Assembly: GCA_951812325.1 (NCBI GenBank)
Contig: OX638294.1
Location: 4,440,859-4,504,858 of the forward strand
Direction: 5' to 3'
DNA length: 64,000 bases
DNA from: an uncultured Thermoanaerobaculia bacterium
GTDB lineage: Bacteria; Acidobacteriota; Thermoanaerobaculia; Multivoradales; Multivoraceae
Shown here: piece by piece, positions 36,960-45,792 of the stretch
Numbering within the stretch: position 1 is the first letter of the stretch
Layout of the letters: each line of letters opens with the position of its first letter
Notes under the pieces: generated by a model
Databases searched by the model: none
Seen by the model: only the letters and a program-made list of their open reading frames with translations
What the model was told of the DNA's origin: nothing
Made by a program: the position numbers and the translations under genes

Positions 36960-37006
36960 GCGCGTCATCGAGTACACGGAAGGCACGATGCCGGGCGGGA
37001 TGCATC
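36960..37006 (-). repeat. Dispersed repeat, copy 2
   Basis: The reverse complement of this stretch matches 9361-9410, with identical GCCCGGCATCGTGCC and CTCGATGAC cores and a few scattered differences. Relative to the arm sequence at 36866-36884, this copy is inverted compared with the one at 9.4 kb. Confidence 0.55.
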
Positions 37007-37044
37007 GCCGCAAGGAAGGCAGCCGAGACCCCTGCCGCGGGCGG

Positions 37045-38958
37045 TCAGGCCCTTGGGAACCCCAGCTGGGCCAGGGTCTGCTCGATTTCGTCCAGGATCG
37101 TGGCGTCGTCGATCGTCGCCGGCACGGTGTACGGTTCGCCGTCTGCGATCCGCCGCATCGTGCCTCGCAGGACCTTGCCGGAACGGGTCTTGGGCAGACG
37201 GTCGACCACCGCGGCGATCTTGAACGACGCGACCGGCCCAAGCTGGTCACGCACCGTTTGGACGAGCTCCGGCACGACCTCGGTCTCGCTGCGGCCGGAA
37301 CCGGCGTAGAGGACGACGAGCCCCAGAGGCGCCTGCCCCTTGAGGGAGTCGGCAACTCCGATCACGGCGCACTCGGCGACATCCGGGTGGGACGCGAGGA
37401 TTTCCTCCATGCCTCCCGTCGACAGGCGGTGCCCGGCGACGTTGATCAGGTCGTCCGTGCGGCTCATGATGTAGAGGTAGCCGTCCTCGTCGACGAACCC
37501 GGCGTCGCCCGTCTGGTAGTAGCCGGCGAACTCCGAGAGATAGGAGTCGATGTAGCCGGCGTCGTTCTTCCACAGGGTCGGCAGGCAGCCGGGCGGCAGC
37601 GGAAGACGCAGGGCGATGGCGCCGGTTTCGCCGGCCGGCAGTTCGCGGACGGCGCCGGCGGAGCCGCCCTCGCGTTCGAGAATCTGCACGTCGTAGCCGG
37701 GGACGACCTTGGTGGGGGAGCCGTGCTTGACCGGCAGCGCTCCGAGGCCGACGCAGTTGGCGACGATCGGCCAGCCCGTTTCCGTCTGCCACCAGTGATC
37801 GATGACCGGCACGCCGAGCTTCTGCTCGGCCCAACGGACCGTGTCCGGGTCCGCCCGCTCGCCGGCCAGGAACAGGGTCCGCAGGGAACCGAGGTCGAAG
37901 TTGCGGATCAGGTCGCCCCGCGGATCCTCGCGCTTGATCGCGCGGAACGCGGTCGGCGCCGTGAACAGCACCGAGACGCCGTGTTCGGCGATCACGCGCC
38001 AGAAGGCGCCGGCGTTCGGCGTCCCGACCGGCTTGCCCTCGTAGAGCACCGTGGTGCAGCCATGAATCAGGGGCGCGTAGACGATGTAGGAGTGGCCGAC
38101 CACCCAGCCGATGTCCGATGCGGCCCAGTAGACCTCGCCGGGCGCCATGCCGTAGACGTTCTTCATGCTCCAGTCGAGGGCGACCAGGTGCCCTCCGTTG
38201 TCGCGCACGACGCCCTTGGGGATACCTGTCGTGCCGGACGTGTACAGGATGTACAGGGGGTCGGTGGCCTGAACCGGGATGCAGTCGGCGGGTCTGGCGG
38301 CGGCCATCGCCTCGTGCCAGTCGTGGTCGCCGGGGCCGAGGGCGGCGCCGTGTTGGGGCCGCTGAAGCAGCACGGTGGCGGCCGGCTTGTGAGTCGACAG
38401 GGCGATCGCTTCGTCGAGCAGCGGCTTGTAGTCGATGATCCGCGCGATCTCGATTCCGCATGACGCCGTGAGCACCACCCGGGGCAACGCGTCGTTGATC
38501 CGCGTGGCGAGCTCCTTCGCCGCGAAGCCGCCGAAGACCACGGAGTGGACGGCGCCGATCCGGGCGCAGGCCAGCATGGCGACCGCGGCCTCGGGGATCA
38601 TCGGCATGTAGATCAGCACGCGGTCGCCTTTCCGTACACCGAGATACCGGAGGACGCCGCCCAGCCGGGCGGTCTGGTCCTGCAGCTCGGCATAGGTCAG
38701 CGTCGCCGTCGTACCGGTGACCGGGCTGTCGTGGATGACCGCCGGCTGCAGCCCGCGACCGGCCTCGACGTGGCGGTCGACCGCGTTGTAGCAGGTGTTC
38801 ACCTGCGCTCCGGCGAACCAGCGATGGAAGGGCGGGTTCGAGTCGTCGAGCACGCTGTCCCAGCGTCTGACCCAGGAAATCTGTTCCGCAGCCTCGGCCC
38901 AGAATCCCTCCGGGTCAGCCTTGGCCCGGCGCAGCGTCCATTCGTAGAGTGTGCCCAC
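37045..38958 (-). CDS. prpE: Propionyl-CoA (acyl-CoA) synthetase, PrpE-like
   Basis: About 637 residues from GTG 38958 (MGTLYEWTLRRAKADPEGFW), where homology to acetyl/propionyl-CoA synthetases begins; a GTG at 38994 would add 12. It activates a short-chain acid with ATP and CoA. Motifs are the P-loop YTSGTTGIPKGVV, GEVYWAASDIGWVVGHSYIV, the adenylate site DHWWQTETGWPI, and the C-terminal catalytic lysine in KTRSGKVLRGTMR. The SYIVYAPLIHGCTTVLYEGK stretch and the GTPNAGAFWRVI block favour PrpE over Acs. Activity of such enzymes is often controlled by acetylation of that lysine. The neighbouring gene runs the same way but appears independent. Confidence 0.88.
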   Translation of the reverse strand: MGTLYEWTLRRAKADPEGFWAEAAEQISWVRRWDSVLDDSNPPFHRWFAGAQVNTCYNAVDRHVEAGRGLQPAVIHDSPVTGTTATLTYAELQDQTARLGGVLRYLGVRKGDRVLIYMPMIPEAAVAMLACARIGAVHSVVFGGFAAKELATRINDALPRVVLTASCGIEIARIIDYKPLLDEAIALSTHKPAATVLLQRPQHGAALGPGDHDWHEAMAAARPADCIPVQATDPLYILYTSGTTGIPKGVVRDNGGHLVALDWSMKNVYGMAPGEVYWAASDIGWVVGHSYIVYAPLIHGCTTVLYEGKPVGTPNAGAFWRVIAEHGVSVLFTAPTAFRAIKREDPRGDLIRNFDLGSLRTLFLAGERADPDTVRWAEQKLGVPVIDHWWQTETGWPIVANCVGLGALPVKHGSPTKVVPGYDVQILEREGGSAGAVRELPAGETGAIALRLPLPPGCLPTLWKNDAGYIDSYLSEFAGYYQTGDAGFVDEDGYLYIMSRTDDLINVAGHRLSTGGMEEILASHPDVAECAVIGVADSLKGQAPLGLVVLYAGSGRSETEVVPELVQTVRDQLGPVASFKIAAVVDRLPKTRSGKVLRGTMRRIADGEPYTVPATIDDATILDEIEQTLAQLGFPRA

Positions 38959-39031
38959 GGGCGGCGATGATAGCCGCCGCTCCCGGTGCGTCACGGGCTG
39001 CCGTCACGGCAGGCCTATGTGCGGCGCCGCC

Positions 39032-39143
39032 GTCGGATGGTCGGGGCTTCGGGGCGGTTCAGGTCAGGATCGCCAAGCGTTCTTTCGAGGCAGCGACGTC
39101 TGCACGGTCGGATGGTTGGGGCTTCGGGGCGGTTCAGGTCAGG
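39032..39143. repeat. Two 37-bp direct repeats, 75-bp period
   Basis: 39032-39068 and 39107-39143 differ by a single base; both contain GGGGCTTCGGGGCGGTTCAG. The second copy covers the last codon and stop of the isoaspartyl peptidase gene, so the gene end was duplicated downstream. The spacing is nearly that of the repeats at 9.6 and 21.1 kb. Confidence 0.7.
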
Positions 39144-40359
39144 GCTGCCGGCTCTGGAGTTCGTCCCAGATGCCGACATCGAAGCGGCCCAGGGAGTTCG
39201 CCGCGCCCCGGAACATCGCGTTCGTGTTGAACTCCATCGCGATCGTGCCGTCCGCGCCGACCGCGATCAGGCCGCCGTCGCCCTCCTGCAGCGTGTTCCG
39301 GATCACCCGGCTGACGGCCTCCTGGAGCGAAAGGCCGCCGTACTCGATCTGAGCCGAAACGTCGTGGGCCACGGTGTGACGGATGAACTCCTCGCCGCGC
39401 CCGGTGCCGGATATCGCCGCGGTGGCGTTGTTGGCGTAGGTGCCGGCGCCGATCACCGGCACGTCGCCGATGCGGCCGATCCGCTTCATCATCGTCCCCC
39501 CGGTCGACGTGGCGGCCGCCAGGTTGCCGTAGCGGTCCATCGCCACCGCGCCGACGGTGCCCAGATGAGAGGCGCCGCCGGGATCCTCGGGCGCGCCCGC
39601 ATTGCCGGTGTAGTCGCCCGTCGCGTTGGCGACGGCGTCTCCGCCGCCGCTCGGGGCCGTGCTTCTCTGCGCCCGGAGTTCACGGAACCTCTGCAACTGT
39701 CGCTCGGTGTTGAAGTAGGCCTGCGGCCGCCGGCTCACGCCGGCGACGGCGCCGAAGTCGTCCGCGCCGGGGCCGCCGATCAGAACGTGCGACGTGTCTT
39801 CCATGACCCGGCGCGCCAGTCTGATCGGGTTTTGGACGTTCTTCACCGCGGCTACCGCGCCGCAGGCGAGAGTGCGCCCGTCCATGATCGCCGCATCCAT
39901 CTCGTGCGTTCCGATGGCGGTGAAGACGGCGCCGCGGCCGGCATTGAATCGCGGATCGTCCTCGAGCGCCGAGACGACGTTCTCCACCACCTCGACACTG
40001 GCGTCGCCCGCGGCCAGTCGCTCGGCGCCCAGAGCCAAGGCCGTCCGCAGAGCCTGGTAGTAGTCCTCCGCGTCGGTCCTGCCGCGACTTGCACTGCCGG
40101 CGCCGCCGTGGATGGCCAGCGCCCACTGCGGCGTCTGGGGTTCTTGCACCTGCAGGTCCTCTTCCTGGGCCGAGGTCTGTTGGGCTTCCTGACCGGTTGG
40201 ATCCGCCTCGGAATTCGGCTCCGAACAGCCGCCGGTCAACAACAGAGCGGCTGCGATGGCGACAGCGTGGCGCCCCGGCCGGAACCGGGGAGTTTCGACC
40301 AACAGGAGGATGCGGCTGAGTGGGGCGAGTAGCACGATCCGACGATCAGAATCGAGCAT
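39139..40359 (-). CDS. Lipoprotein isoaspartyl peptidase/L-asparaginase (Ntn hydrolase)
   Basis: 406 residues from an ATG. A signal with lipobox (AIAAALLLTGGC, Cys near 45) predicts a lipid-anchored precursor after an unusually long n-region; a later start is possible. The Ntn-hydrolase fold is clear: WALAIHGGAGSASRGR, NAGRGAVFTAIGTHEMDAAI, and the autocleavage site GTVGAVAMDRYGNLAAATST, where the Thr of GTVG becomes the nucleophile. GDVPVIGAGTYANNATAAIS follows. It would hydrolyse isoaspartyl dipeptides or asparagine outside the cytoplasm. Its 3' end overlaps a direct repeat. Confidence 0.92.
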   Translation of the reverse strand: MLDSDRRIVLLAPLSRILLLVETPRFRPGRHAVAIAAALLLTGGCSEPNSEADPTGQEAQQTSAQEEDLQVQEPQTPQWALAIHGGAGSASRGRTDAEDYYQALRTALALGAERLAAGDASVEVVENVVSALEDDPRFNAGRGAVFTAIGTHEMDAAIMDGRTLACGAVAAVKNVQNPIRLARRVMEDTSHVLIGGPGADDFGAVAGVSRRPQAYFNTERQLQRFRELRAQRSTAPSGGGDAVANATGDYTGNAGAPEDPGGASHLGTVGAVAMDRYGNLAAATSTGGTMMKRIGRIGDVPVIGAGTYANNATAAISGTGRGEEFIRHTVAHDVSAQIEYGGLSLQEAVSRVIRNTLQEGDGGLIAVGADGTIAMEFNTNAMFRGAANSLGRFDVGIWDELQSRQP

Positions 40360-40547
40360 CCTACATCACGCGGCCCCAGCCTGCCGCGGGACAGGTCTTG
40401 GGTTCCCGGCGTGGCGTGAACACCGCCGCCGCGTTCTTCGCGGGCCGCGACGAACACGGACCCGTGGCGGCCGAACCGGCGGCGACCGCGGGGCGCCGCG
40501 GGCTTGTCTGTTCAGATCCGATCTCCGGGTGCCTTGGGAGAACCCGG

Positions 40548-40579
40548 CCCATCGGCGCCCCCGCGGGGGCGCCGATGGG
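40548..40579. repeat. 32-bp perfect palindrome
   Basis: Two 16-base arms, left CCCATCGGCGCCCCCG and right CGGGGGCGCCGATGGG, abut with no spacer. It lies between divergent genes, about 190 bases upstream of the peptidase start and 30 bases before the small ORF at 40609. It could form a long cruciform or hairpin, or bind a dimeric protein. There is no T-run to make it a simple terminator. Confidence 0.6.
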
Positions 40580-40608
40580 AGGCGGTGGAGTCGTCGTCGC
40601 GTGAGACG

Positions 40609-40764
40609 ATGGAGACGGTCGCCCGGACCGTGGACACCGCGTCGGCGCGGACGCGCGATGTCGTCGGGGCTGAACTCAGGCGCCTGAGGATCCTCGTCCA
40701 GGTCGGCTGCGGCATAGGCGTCGCGGTGGCCGTGCTGGTGGTCGTTCAGTTGCTCGTTCCCTGA
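40609..40764 (+). CDS. Small single-span membrane protein (51 aa)
   Basis: Starts METVARTVDTASARTRDVVG and ends with a clear hydrophobic span, LVQVGCGIGVAVAVLVVVQLLVP. An amphipathic helix precedes the span. No family recognised. The gene sits 35 bases before the symporter partner gene on the same strand and just after a 32-base palindrome. Short ORFs with hydrophobic ends arise easily in GC-rich DNA, so it is only a candidate. Confidence 0.35.
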   Translation: METVARTVDTASARTRDVVGAELRRLRILVQVGCGIGVAVAVLVVVQLLVP

Positions 40765-40799
40765 CGGACCGCGCGGCTCTGGCGCCGGGCCGAGAGCCG

Positions 40800-41264
40800 G
40801 TGCGGCATAATCCGCTCCCTGTGACTGACAACAGACGGCTATCGCAGTACGCGGACGAGCGGGATCCGGACGTCTTCTGGGCGGCCGTCCGGCCGGAGGA
40901 CGAGCCGGTGCGCCACCGCTGGTTCCTGCCGGCGGTCGTGGTGATCCTCATCGTCAGTGTTCCCTGGTACCTGCCGCCGTCGGTCGGCGACCGGCTCGCC
41001 GGCGGCCTGCCGGTGTGGACCTGGGTCACGATCCTCTGCGGTCTGGCCCTGGCCGCGGTGACCGCCTTCGCGTCGCTGCGGCTGTGGCGTGACGGAGCGG
41101 ATGAGGCCGGCGGTGACGACCCGGAGGAACGGGCGACCGGCGGTGACGCCGGAACCCGAGCGGCGACGTTGGGCCCCGGCGACCGGGAGGGCCGGACAGC
41201 GCGCGGCGACCGGGAGGAGCGGCAGGAGCGGGCCGCGGGCGGAGACGGGCGGGTCGGGAGTTGA
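40800..41264 (+). CDS. Small two-span partner of a sodium/solute symporter
   Basis: 154 residues from GTG 40800; a GTG at 40821 (MTDNRRLSQYADERDPDVFW) is a good alternative. Two membrane spans are seen (FLPAVVVILIVSVPWYLP and VTILCGLALAAVTAFASL), then a charged Gly/Asp/Arg-rich tail of about 55 residues. It overlaps the symporter start (TTGA). Small two-TM proteins directly before SSS transporters are a recurrent pairing, such as the DUF997-like partners, so an accessory subunit role is likely. Confidence 0.7.
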   Translation: MRHNPLPVTDNRRLSQYADERDPDVFWAAVRPEDEPVRHRWFLPAVVVILIVSVPWYLPPSVGDRLAGGLPVWTWVTILCGLALAAVTAFASLRLWRDGADEAGGDDPEERATGGDAGTRAATLGPGDREGRTARGDREERQERAAGGDGRVGS

Positions 41265-42766
41265 ACGCCTCCGTTCCCGAGGTGACGTTCGGCCCCGGCG
41301 CGCTGGCGGTGCTCGGCGGCTACCTGGTCATCATGCTCGGCTTGGGGCTGCTCGGACGGTTGAAGCAGAAGGAGCGCTCGCTGCGCGACTTCTACCTCGG
41401 GGGCTCTTCGTTCGGCTTCGCCGTCCTCTTCCTGACCCTGTTCGCGACCCAGTACAGCGGCAACACCCTGCTTGGCTTCGCCGGCCGGTCGTACCAGCAG
41501 GGGACGACCTACATCGTCAGCATCACCTTCATGATCCTGGTCATCACGGTGTTCATGATCTACGCGCCGCGGCTCTTTCACCTGGCCCGGCGTTTCGGCT
41601 ACATCACGCCCACGGACTTCGTCTACCACCGCTTCGGGTCGCACCCGCTCCGCATCCTGTGCGTTGCGCTCCTGTGCTGGGGGCTGGCGAACTACGTACT
41701 CGAACAGTTGGTCGCGATGGGGCACGGCGTGGAAGCGATCAGCGGCGGCCGGATGAGTTTCATGCAGGGAGTGCTGCTCCTGGTCGGCGTGATGCTGGTC
41801 TACGAGTCACTCGGAGGGATGAGAGCGGTGGCCTGGACCGATGCGGTGCAGGGAACGCTGCTGCTGTGCGGGTGTGCCGTCATCCTGTACACCCTGGTCA
41901 CGGCCGACGGCGGCCTGGCGGCGGCTGCGGAGGGCGTTCGCGCTACCGCCCCCGCAAAGCTCGAGAGCCCGGACGCGGAAGGCCTGCGGTCCTGGGTCAG
42001 CACGCTGCTGATGCTGGGCCTCGGCGTTGCTCTCTACCCCCACGCGGTGCAGAGGATCTTCGCCGCCAAGGGCGAGCGCAGCCTGCGACGTTCGCTGGCG
42101 GCGATGTCCTTCATGCCCCTGGGCACGACCCTGCTCGCCTTCCTGATCGGCTTCATCGCGTTGAGCCGCTTCCCGGGCCTCTCCGAACTCGAGAGCGACA
42201 AGGTCACGATCTACGTGCTGGGCGGTCTGATCGACCGCTCTCCCGTCATGTACTGGCTCGTCGTCATGGTGTTCGCGGCGGTCGTCGCGGCGATCATGTC
42301 GACCGCCGATTCGGCGCTCCTCTCCATCGGGTCGATGTTCACCAAGGACATCTACAAGAGCTATATGCGCCGCGAGGCCAGTGCCCGCGAGATGCTGATC
42401 GTCGGCAAGACGTTCGCCTGGGGCGTGATGGCGATCCTGATCGCGATGGCCTGGGTGTCGCTGGAAACGGAGAGTTCGATCTGGCTGCTGATCAAGCTGA
42501 AGCTCGAGTTCATGGTTCAGTTGTCGCCGGTGTTCATGCTCGGCGTCTACTGGCGCCGGATGCCGGCCTCGGCAGTGCTCGCCGGGATCGTGCTGGGCAC
42601 GTTGCTGACGTTGGTCATCTGGTGCGGGGTGGTGGCCGGCCTGTGGACGACGCGCAGTCCCTGGGGCGTGGCCGCCGGCGTCTGGGGCCTGCTTCTGAAC
42701 TATGCCGTCTGCGTCGGCTGGACCCTGCTCCGGCCGGCAGAGCAGCCGGCAACTGTCCGAACGTGA
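41261..42766 (+). CDS. Sodium:solute symporter (SSS family)
   Basis: 501 residues from a TTG in an overlap with the small partner gene. About 13 hydrophobic spans follow the SSS pattern. The family region LRDFYLGGSSFGFAVLFLTL, then FATQYSGNTLLGFAGRSYQQ, is typical of TM1. YITPTDFVYHRFGSHPLRIL and the second sodium-site region VAAIMSTADSALLSIGSMFT are also present. A Na+-coupled carrier for a small organic solute is expected; the substrate cannot be told. It ends in a GTGA overlap with trpS, so the three genes form an operon. Confidence 0.92.
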   Translation: MNASVPEVTFGPGALAVLGGYLVIMLGLGLLGRLKQKERSLRDFYLGGSSFGFAVLFLTLFATQYSGNTLLGFAGRSYQQGTTYIVSITFMILVITVFMIYAPRLFHLARRFGYITPTDFVYHRFGSHPLRILCVALLCWGLANYVLEQLVAMGHGVEAISGGRMSFMQGVLLLVGVMLVYESLGGMRAVAWTDAVQGTLLLCGCAVILYTLVTADGGLAAAAEGVRATAPAKLESPDAEGLRSWVSTLLMLGLGVALYPHAVQRIFAAKGERSLRRSLAAMSFMPLGTTLLAFLIGFIALSRFPGLSELESDKVTIYVLGGLIDRSPVMYWLVVMVFAAVVAAIMSTADSALLSIGSMFTKDIYKSYMRREASAREMLIVGKTFAWGVMAILIAMAWVSLETESSIWLLIKLKLEFMVQLSPVFMLGVYWRRMPASAVLAGIVLGTLLTLVIWCGVVAGLWTTRSPWGVAAGVWGLLLNYAVCVGWTLLRPAEQPATVRT

Positions 42767-43779
42767 AGAGCGGCCGAGGCAGGCGCCGGGTCTTTTCCGG
42801 CATCCAGCCGTCCGGCGTGTTGCACCTGGGCAACTACTTGGGGGCGGTGAAGCACTGGGCGGCCCGCCAGGACGATCGCGAGAACTTCATCTGCGTTGTC
42901 GATCTCCATGCGATCACGGTGCGCCAGGACCCGGAGACCCTGCGCGCCGGCACCCGCGAGTTGACCGCGATGCTCTTCGCCTGCGGGATCGACCCGGAAC
43001 GTACGACCCTGTTCGTCCAGAGCCACGTTCGAGCCCACGCCGAGGCGGCCTGGATTCTCGGCTGTGCCACGCCGATCGGCTGGCTCGAGCGGATGACGCA
43101 GTTCAAGTCGAAATCGGAGCGCCAGGGCGGCAGGGAGCGCATCGGCGTCGGGCTGTTCACCTACCCGATCCTCCAGGCCGCCGACATCCTGCTGTATGAC
43201 GCGGACGAGGTGCCGGTGGGAGAGGACCAGAAGCAGCACGTGGAGCTGGCCCGGGACATTGCGGGACGCTTCAACCATCTCTTCGGCGATACCTTCGTTC
43301 TGCCCGAGGCGGTGATTCCGACTGCCGGAGCGCGGGTCATGGCGCTCGACGACCCGACGGCGAAGATGTCGAAGAGTGAGACGGCGGGTCGGGGCCACGC
43401 GGTTCGCCTCACCGACCCGGATGACGAGATCAGGCGTTCGCTCAGGCGCGCGGTGACCGACTCGGGCCGCGAGATCGCGTTCAGCGACGATCCTGCCCGC
43501 GCCGGCGTGAACAACCTGTTGATGATCTACCGGGCGATCACCGACCGCGGCCGCGAGGAGGTCCTCGCCGACTTTGCCGACGCTCGCGGCTACGGCGATC
43601 TGAAGATGGGAGTCGCGGAGGCAGTGATCGAGGTCGTCGCGCCGATCCGGCAACGGTACGAGGAGCTGATGGCGGCCCCGGACGAGTTGGATCGGTTGCT
43701 CGCGATTGGCGCGGAGCGCGCACGGGCGGTGGCCGAACCGAAGGCGGCGGAGATCCGGCGGCGGGTCGGCTTCGCCTGA
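42763..43779 (+). CDS. trpS: Tryptophanyl-tRNA synthetase
   Basis: 338 residues from a GTG overlapping the symporter stop (GTGA). It charges tRNA-Trp. The class I HIGH-like motif appears as PSGVLHLGN near residues 15-23, the KMSKS loop as DPTAKMSKSE, and typical stretches are SGIQPSGVLHLGNYLGAVKH, LYDADEVPVGEDQKQHVELA and NNLLMIYRAI. The C-terminal helical domain ends in AEIRRRVGFA. Length and motifs are standard. Coupling to a transporter is odd; the symporter may carry an amino acid. Confidence 0.97.
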   Translation: MKSGRGRRRVFSGIQPSGVLHLGNYLGAVKHWAARQDDRENFICVVDLHAITVRQDPETLRAGTRELTAMLFACGIDPERTTLFVQSHVRAHAEAAWILGCATPIGWLERMTQFKSKSERQGGRERIGVGLFTYPILQAADILLYDADEVPVGEDQKQHVELARDIAGRFNHLFGDTFVLPEAVIPTAGARVMALDDPTAKMSKSETAGRGHAVRLTDPDDEIRRSLRRAVTDSGREIAFSDDPARAGVNNLLMIYRAITDRGREEVLADFADARGYGDLKMGVAEAVIEVVAPIRQRYEELMAAPDELDRLLAIGAERARAVAEPKAAEIRRRVGFA

Positions 43780-43835
43780 CCGGTTGCCGGCAGGCCGCAA
43801 CCTGCCCGCTGCCGCCGGCATCGATCCGCGACAAA

Positions 43836-43855
43836 CCTGCGCCCGGCCCCGCAGG
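43836..43855. terminator. Possible terminator hairpin after trpS
   Basis: CCTGCG and CGCAGG form a 6-bp stem with a CCCGGCCC loop, between the convergent trpS and exported-protein genes. No T-tract follows on either strand, so support is weak. Confidence 0.25.
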
Positions 43856-43888
43856 GCTGCCGGCCCGGCCACCGGTTGTCGGCGCTTG

Positions 43889-45058
43889 TCAGTTCACTTC
43901 TTCGCTGCCGGCGGGATGGGATGGGTGCGGCGGCTCGACGGCTGGCGCCAGCTCGAAGCGCCGGAGCGACTTGCGCAGGCTCACCTCGCCGTCCTTCGTC
44001 TCTCGAACTTCCTCCAGGGCGACCGCATGTTGTCCGCTCGGACTGACTGCGAAACTGATCGGTTTGCCGGGTCGCCAGTCGGACACGCGGCGCGCGTTCA
44101 GGTGTTCGATCCGAGGGCTCTGCCAGAAGTGCTCGACCCGGTAGCGGCGGTCTGTCACAGTCTTGCGGATGAAGCCCCGCACACGATGCGGTTCGCCGGA
44201 AGAGATCTCGAGGCGGAGAAACGGCTCGTCCGGGAAACCGGAGACACCGAGATCCCAGAGGTCCCAAGCCGCCCAGTTCCGTCCGTCGTTGCCCCAGAGA
44301 ACGCGTTCCTCGGGCTGCCAGCGGAAGAGGAAGATGGATGCGCCGTAGGCGTCTCGCACTCGTTCGAACTGCTTGACGCGTCGCGAATCGACACCGAAGT
44401 CGGTGAAACGAAGAAGGTAGACGTTGTCGCCGTAGGGGACCAGGAGCACAGGTCCGTCGGAACTGAGGAAACAGAAATCCGAGTCCTGGAGCCTCGGACG
44501 CTCCTCGTGGAGGACCAACGTCTCGCTTCGCTTGATCTTCATCGACCTGGTGTTGCCGAACGCGAAGTGATGACCTTCGCTGGCGCCGTGTGCCAGGGCT
44601 GCCCACGCGGTTCCGTCCGGTGAGAACCTGATGGATGGCTCGTTCCGGATCCACTGGCTCGTGTCGATGCTCCAGAGTTGCCGCAGCTTGCCGCCGCTCG
44701 TGACCCGGTACGCCTGATAGACGACCGCGCCGTGATCGCTCTCATCTACCTTCATTGCGCCTTGCAGGACGAAAGCGCCGCTGCCTCCGGGCGCGGCCTG
44801 GATGTCCTTGAACAGAACGGGGAAGTTGCCGCCGTGGTTGACCTCGAGGGTTCTGGCCTCCGAGTCGGTCCAGAGTACGAGGCGCGCCTGGAAGCTGGAA
44901 CTGCCGTGAGTGACCCCGAGGGTGACGTTGCCTTCGTCGTCGATCCAGTGACCGAACACTCGTCCGTCGGCCATGTCCGGCAGTTCGTCCGACGCCAGGC
45001 AGGGCGTCCCGGGTGACGTGAGAGCGAGAGCGAGAGCAAGGATGGGCCGAGACAACAT
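43889..45058 (-). CDS. Exported protein of unknown function
   Basis: 389 residues from an ATG that overlaps the preceding peptidase stop by one base (TGATG). A signal peptide is clear (SRPILALALALTSPGTPCLA). The mature part has repeated beta-rich strands (DGRVFGHWIDDEGNVTLGVT, SIRFSPDGTAWAALAHG, PVLLVPYGDNVYLLRF, PISFAVSPSGQHAVALEEV), suggesting a propeller-like fold. It probably belongs with the M23 peptidase upstream as a two-gene unit. No family recognised. Confidence 0.7.
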   Translation of the reverse strand: MLSRPILALALALTSPGTPCLASDELPDMADGRVFGHWIDDEGNVTLGVTHGSSSFQARLVLWTDSEARTLEVNHGGNFPVLFKDIQAAPGGSGAFVLQGAMKVDESDHGAVVYQAYRVTSGGKLRQLWSIDTSQWIRNEPSIRFSPDGTAWAALAHGASEGHHFAFGNTRSMKIKRSETLVLHEERPRLQDSDFCFLSSDGPVLLVPYGDNVYLLRFTDFGVDSRRVKQFERVRDAYGASIFLFRWQPEERVLWGNDGRNWAAWDLWDLGVSGFPDEPFLRLEISSGEPHRVRGFIRKTVTDRRYRVEHFWQSPRIEHLNARRVSDWRPGKPISFAVSPSGQHAVALEEVRETKDGEVSLRKSLRRFELAPAVEPPHPSHPAGSEEVN

Positions 45059-45736
45059 CAGCAGCCTCCCTGCGACCTCGGCGTGAACTGAGTCGGTCTC
45101 GTTGCCGTGCGGCTGAAGTACTCCACAAGCGTGTCGTCGGCCCTTTCGTGAGTGATGTGTACGTGAGGTCCTGTAACTCCCGTTCCCAAGCTGCCGACAC
45201 TCCCGATCAGGTCGCCGGTCCGGATCCATCCGCTCGTCCGCTCGACTTGGGAGAAGTGGCAGTACGTCGTCTTGCTGCTGTCTAGATGGGTGATCGCGAC
45301 TCCGTTGGGACCGCATGCAGGCGTCGGGTAGGCACTGAGCCTACCGCCTTGCCACGCGTACACCGGGGCTCCTTCGTTCGCTTGAATGTCTACGCCCCTA
45401 TGCGCTGGTCGGGAGCCGTTGGTTCCGCCGTGAGCGGTGCCCAGTCGGTCGTTGTCGTCAAAGTTGTTGCTGCAGGAGCGATGAGACGCCTCTTCCGCCA
45501 CGATGTCCCAGCCAGTCTTCGCGATGTACTGATCGACAGGGGACGTCGTGTTGATTTCCGGGGCCGGTGAGCCGCCAAGGTCGCCACCCAAAGCGGTTCC
45601 CGGGCTCTGGCTACTTCCAAACACGTACCAGGTCCCGGAAAGGAAGATCGGAATTCGCTCAACCGGTATAGGCGTCGCAGTCACGGTGATGGTCTCACCA
45701 TACTGTGCGTACACCCTCCCTCTCTGCCAACGTACG
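45058..45736 (-). pseudogene. M23 metallopeptidase, 5' end cut off by an IS3 element
   Basis: The reading frame enters from inside the IS3 element; sequence of its own begins at about 45736 (VRWQRGRVYAQYGETITVTA). The remaining about 220 residues include the complete LytM-type zinc site, HRGVDIQAN (His and Asp) and GPHVHITHE (HxH), so the catalytic domain is intact. The missing 5' part (signal peptide and N-terminal domain) is not found on the far side of the IS. A GTG at 45714 could in principle start a short cytoplasmic form. Such peptidases cut peptidoglycan cross-links; without a signal peptide it could not reach the wall. Confidence 0.65.
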
Positions 45737-45792
45737 TGACACAGGGGCCGTCCCGTTGAATAGTGGAGGGCACACGTTTGCGAGGAGGATCG

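Larger units (their letters stand above)
36608..37044. other. Intergenic region upstream of the EtfD-like gene, with palindromes and a dispersed repeat
   Basis: 437 bases with no gene. The half near the EtfD start (36660-36790) is clearly richer in A+T than its surroundings and holds two palindromic sites that could regulate that gene. The half near the propionyl-CoA synthetase stop holds the second copy of the dispersed repeat and its arm sequence GGCAGCCCGTGGCTGAAGT at 36866-36884. Confidence 0.55.

Noticed and set aside
41089..42762. Upstream extension of TrpS through the symporter
   Set aside because: The frame is open but is a shadow of the symporter; the synthetase starts at the GTG overlapping the symporter stop.
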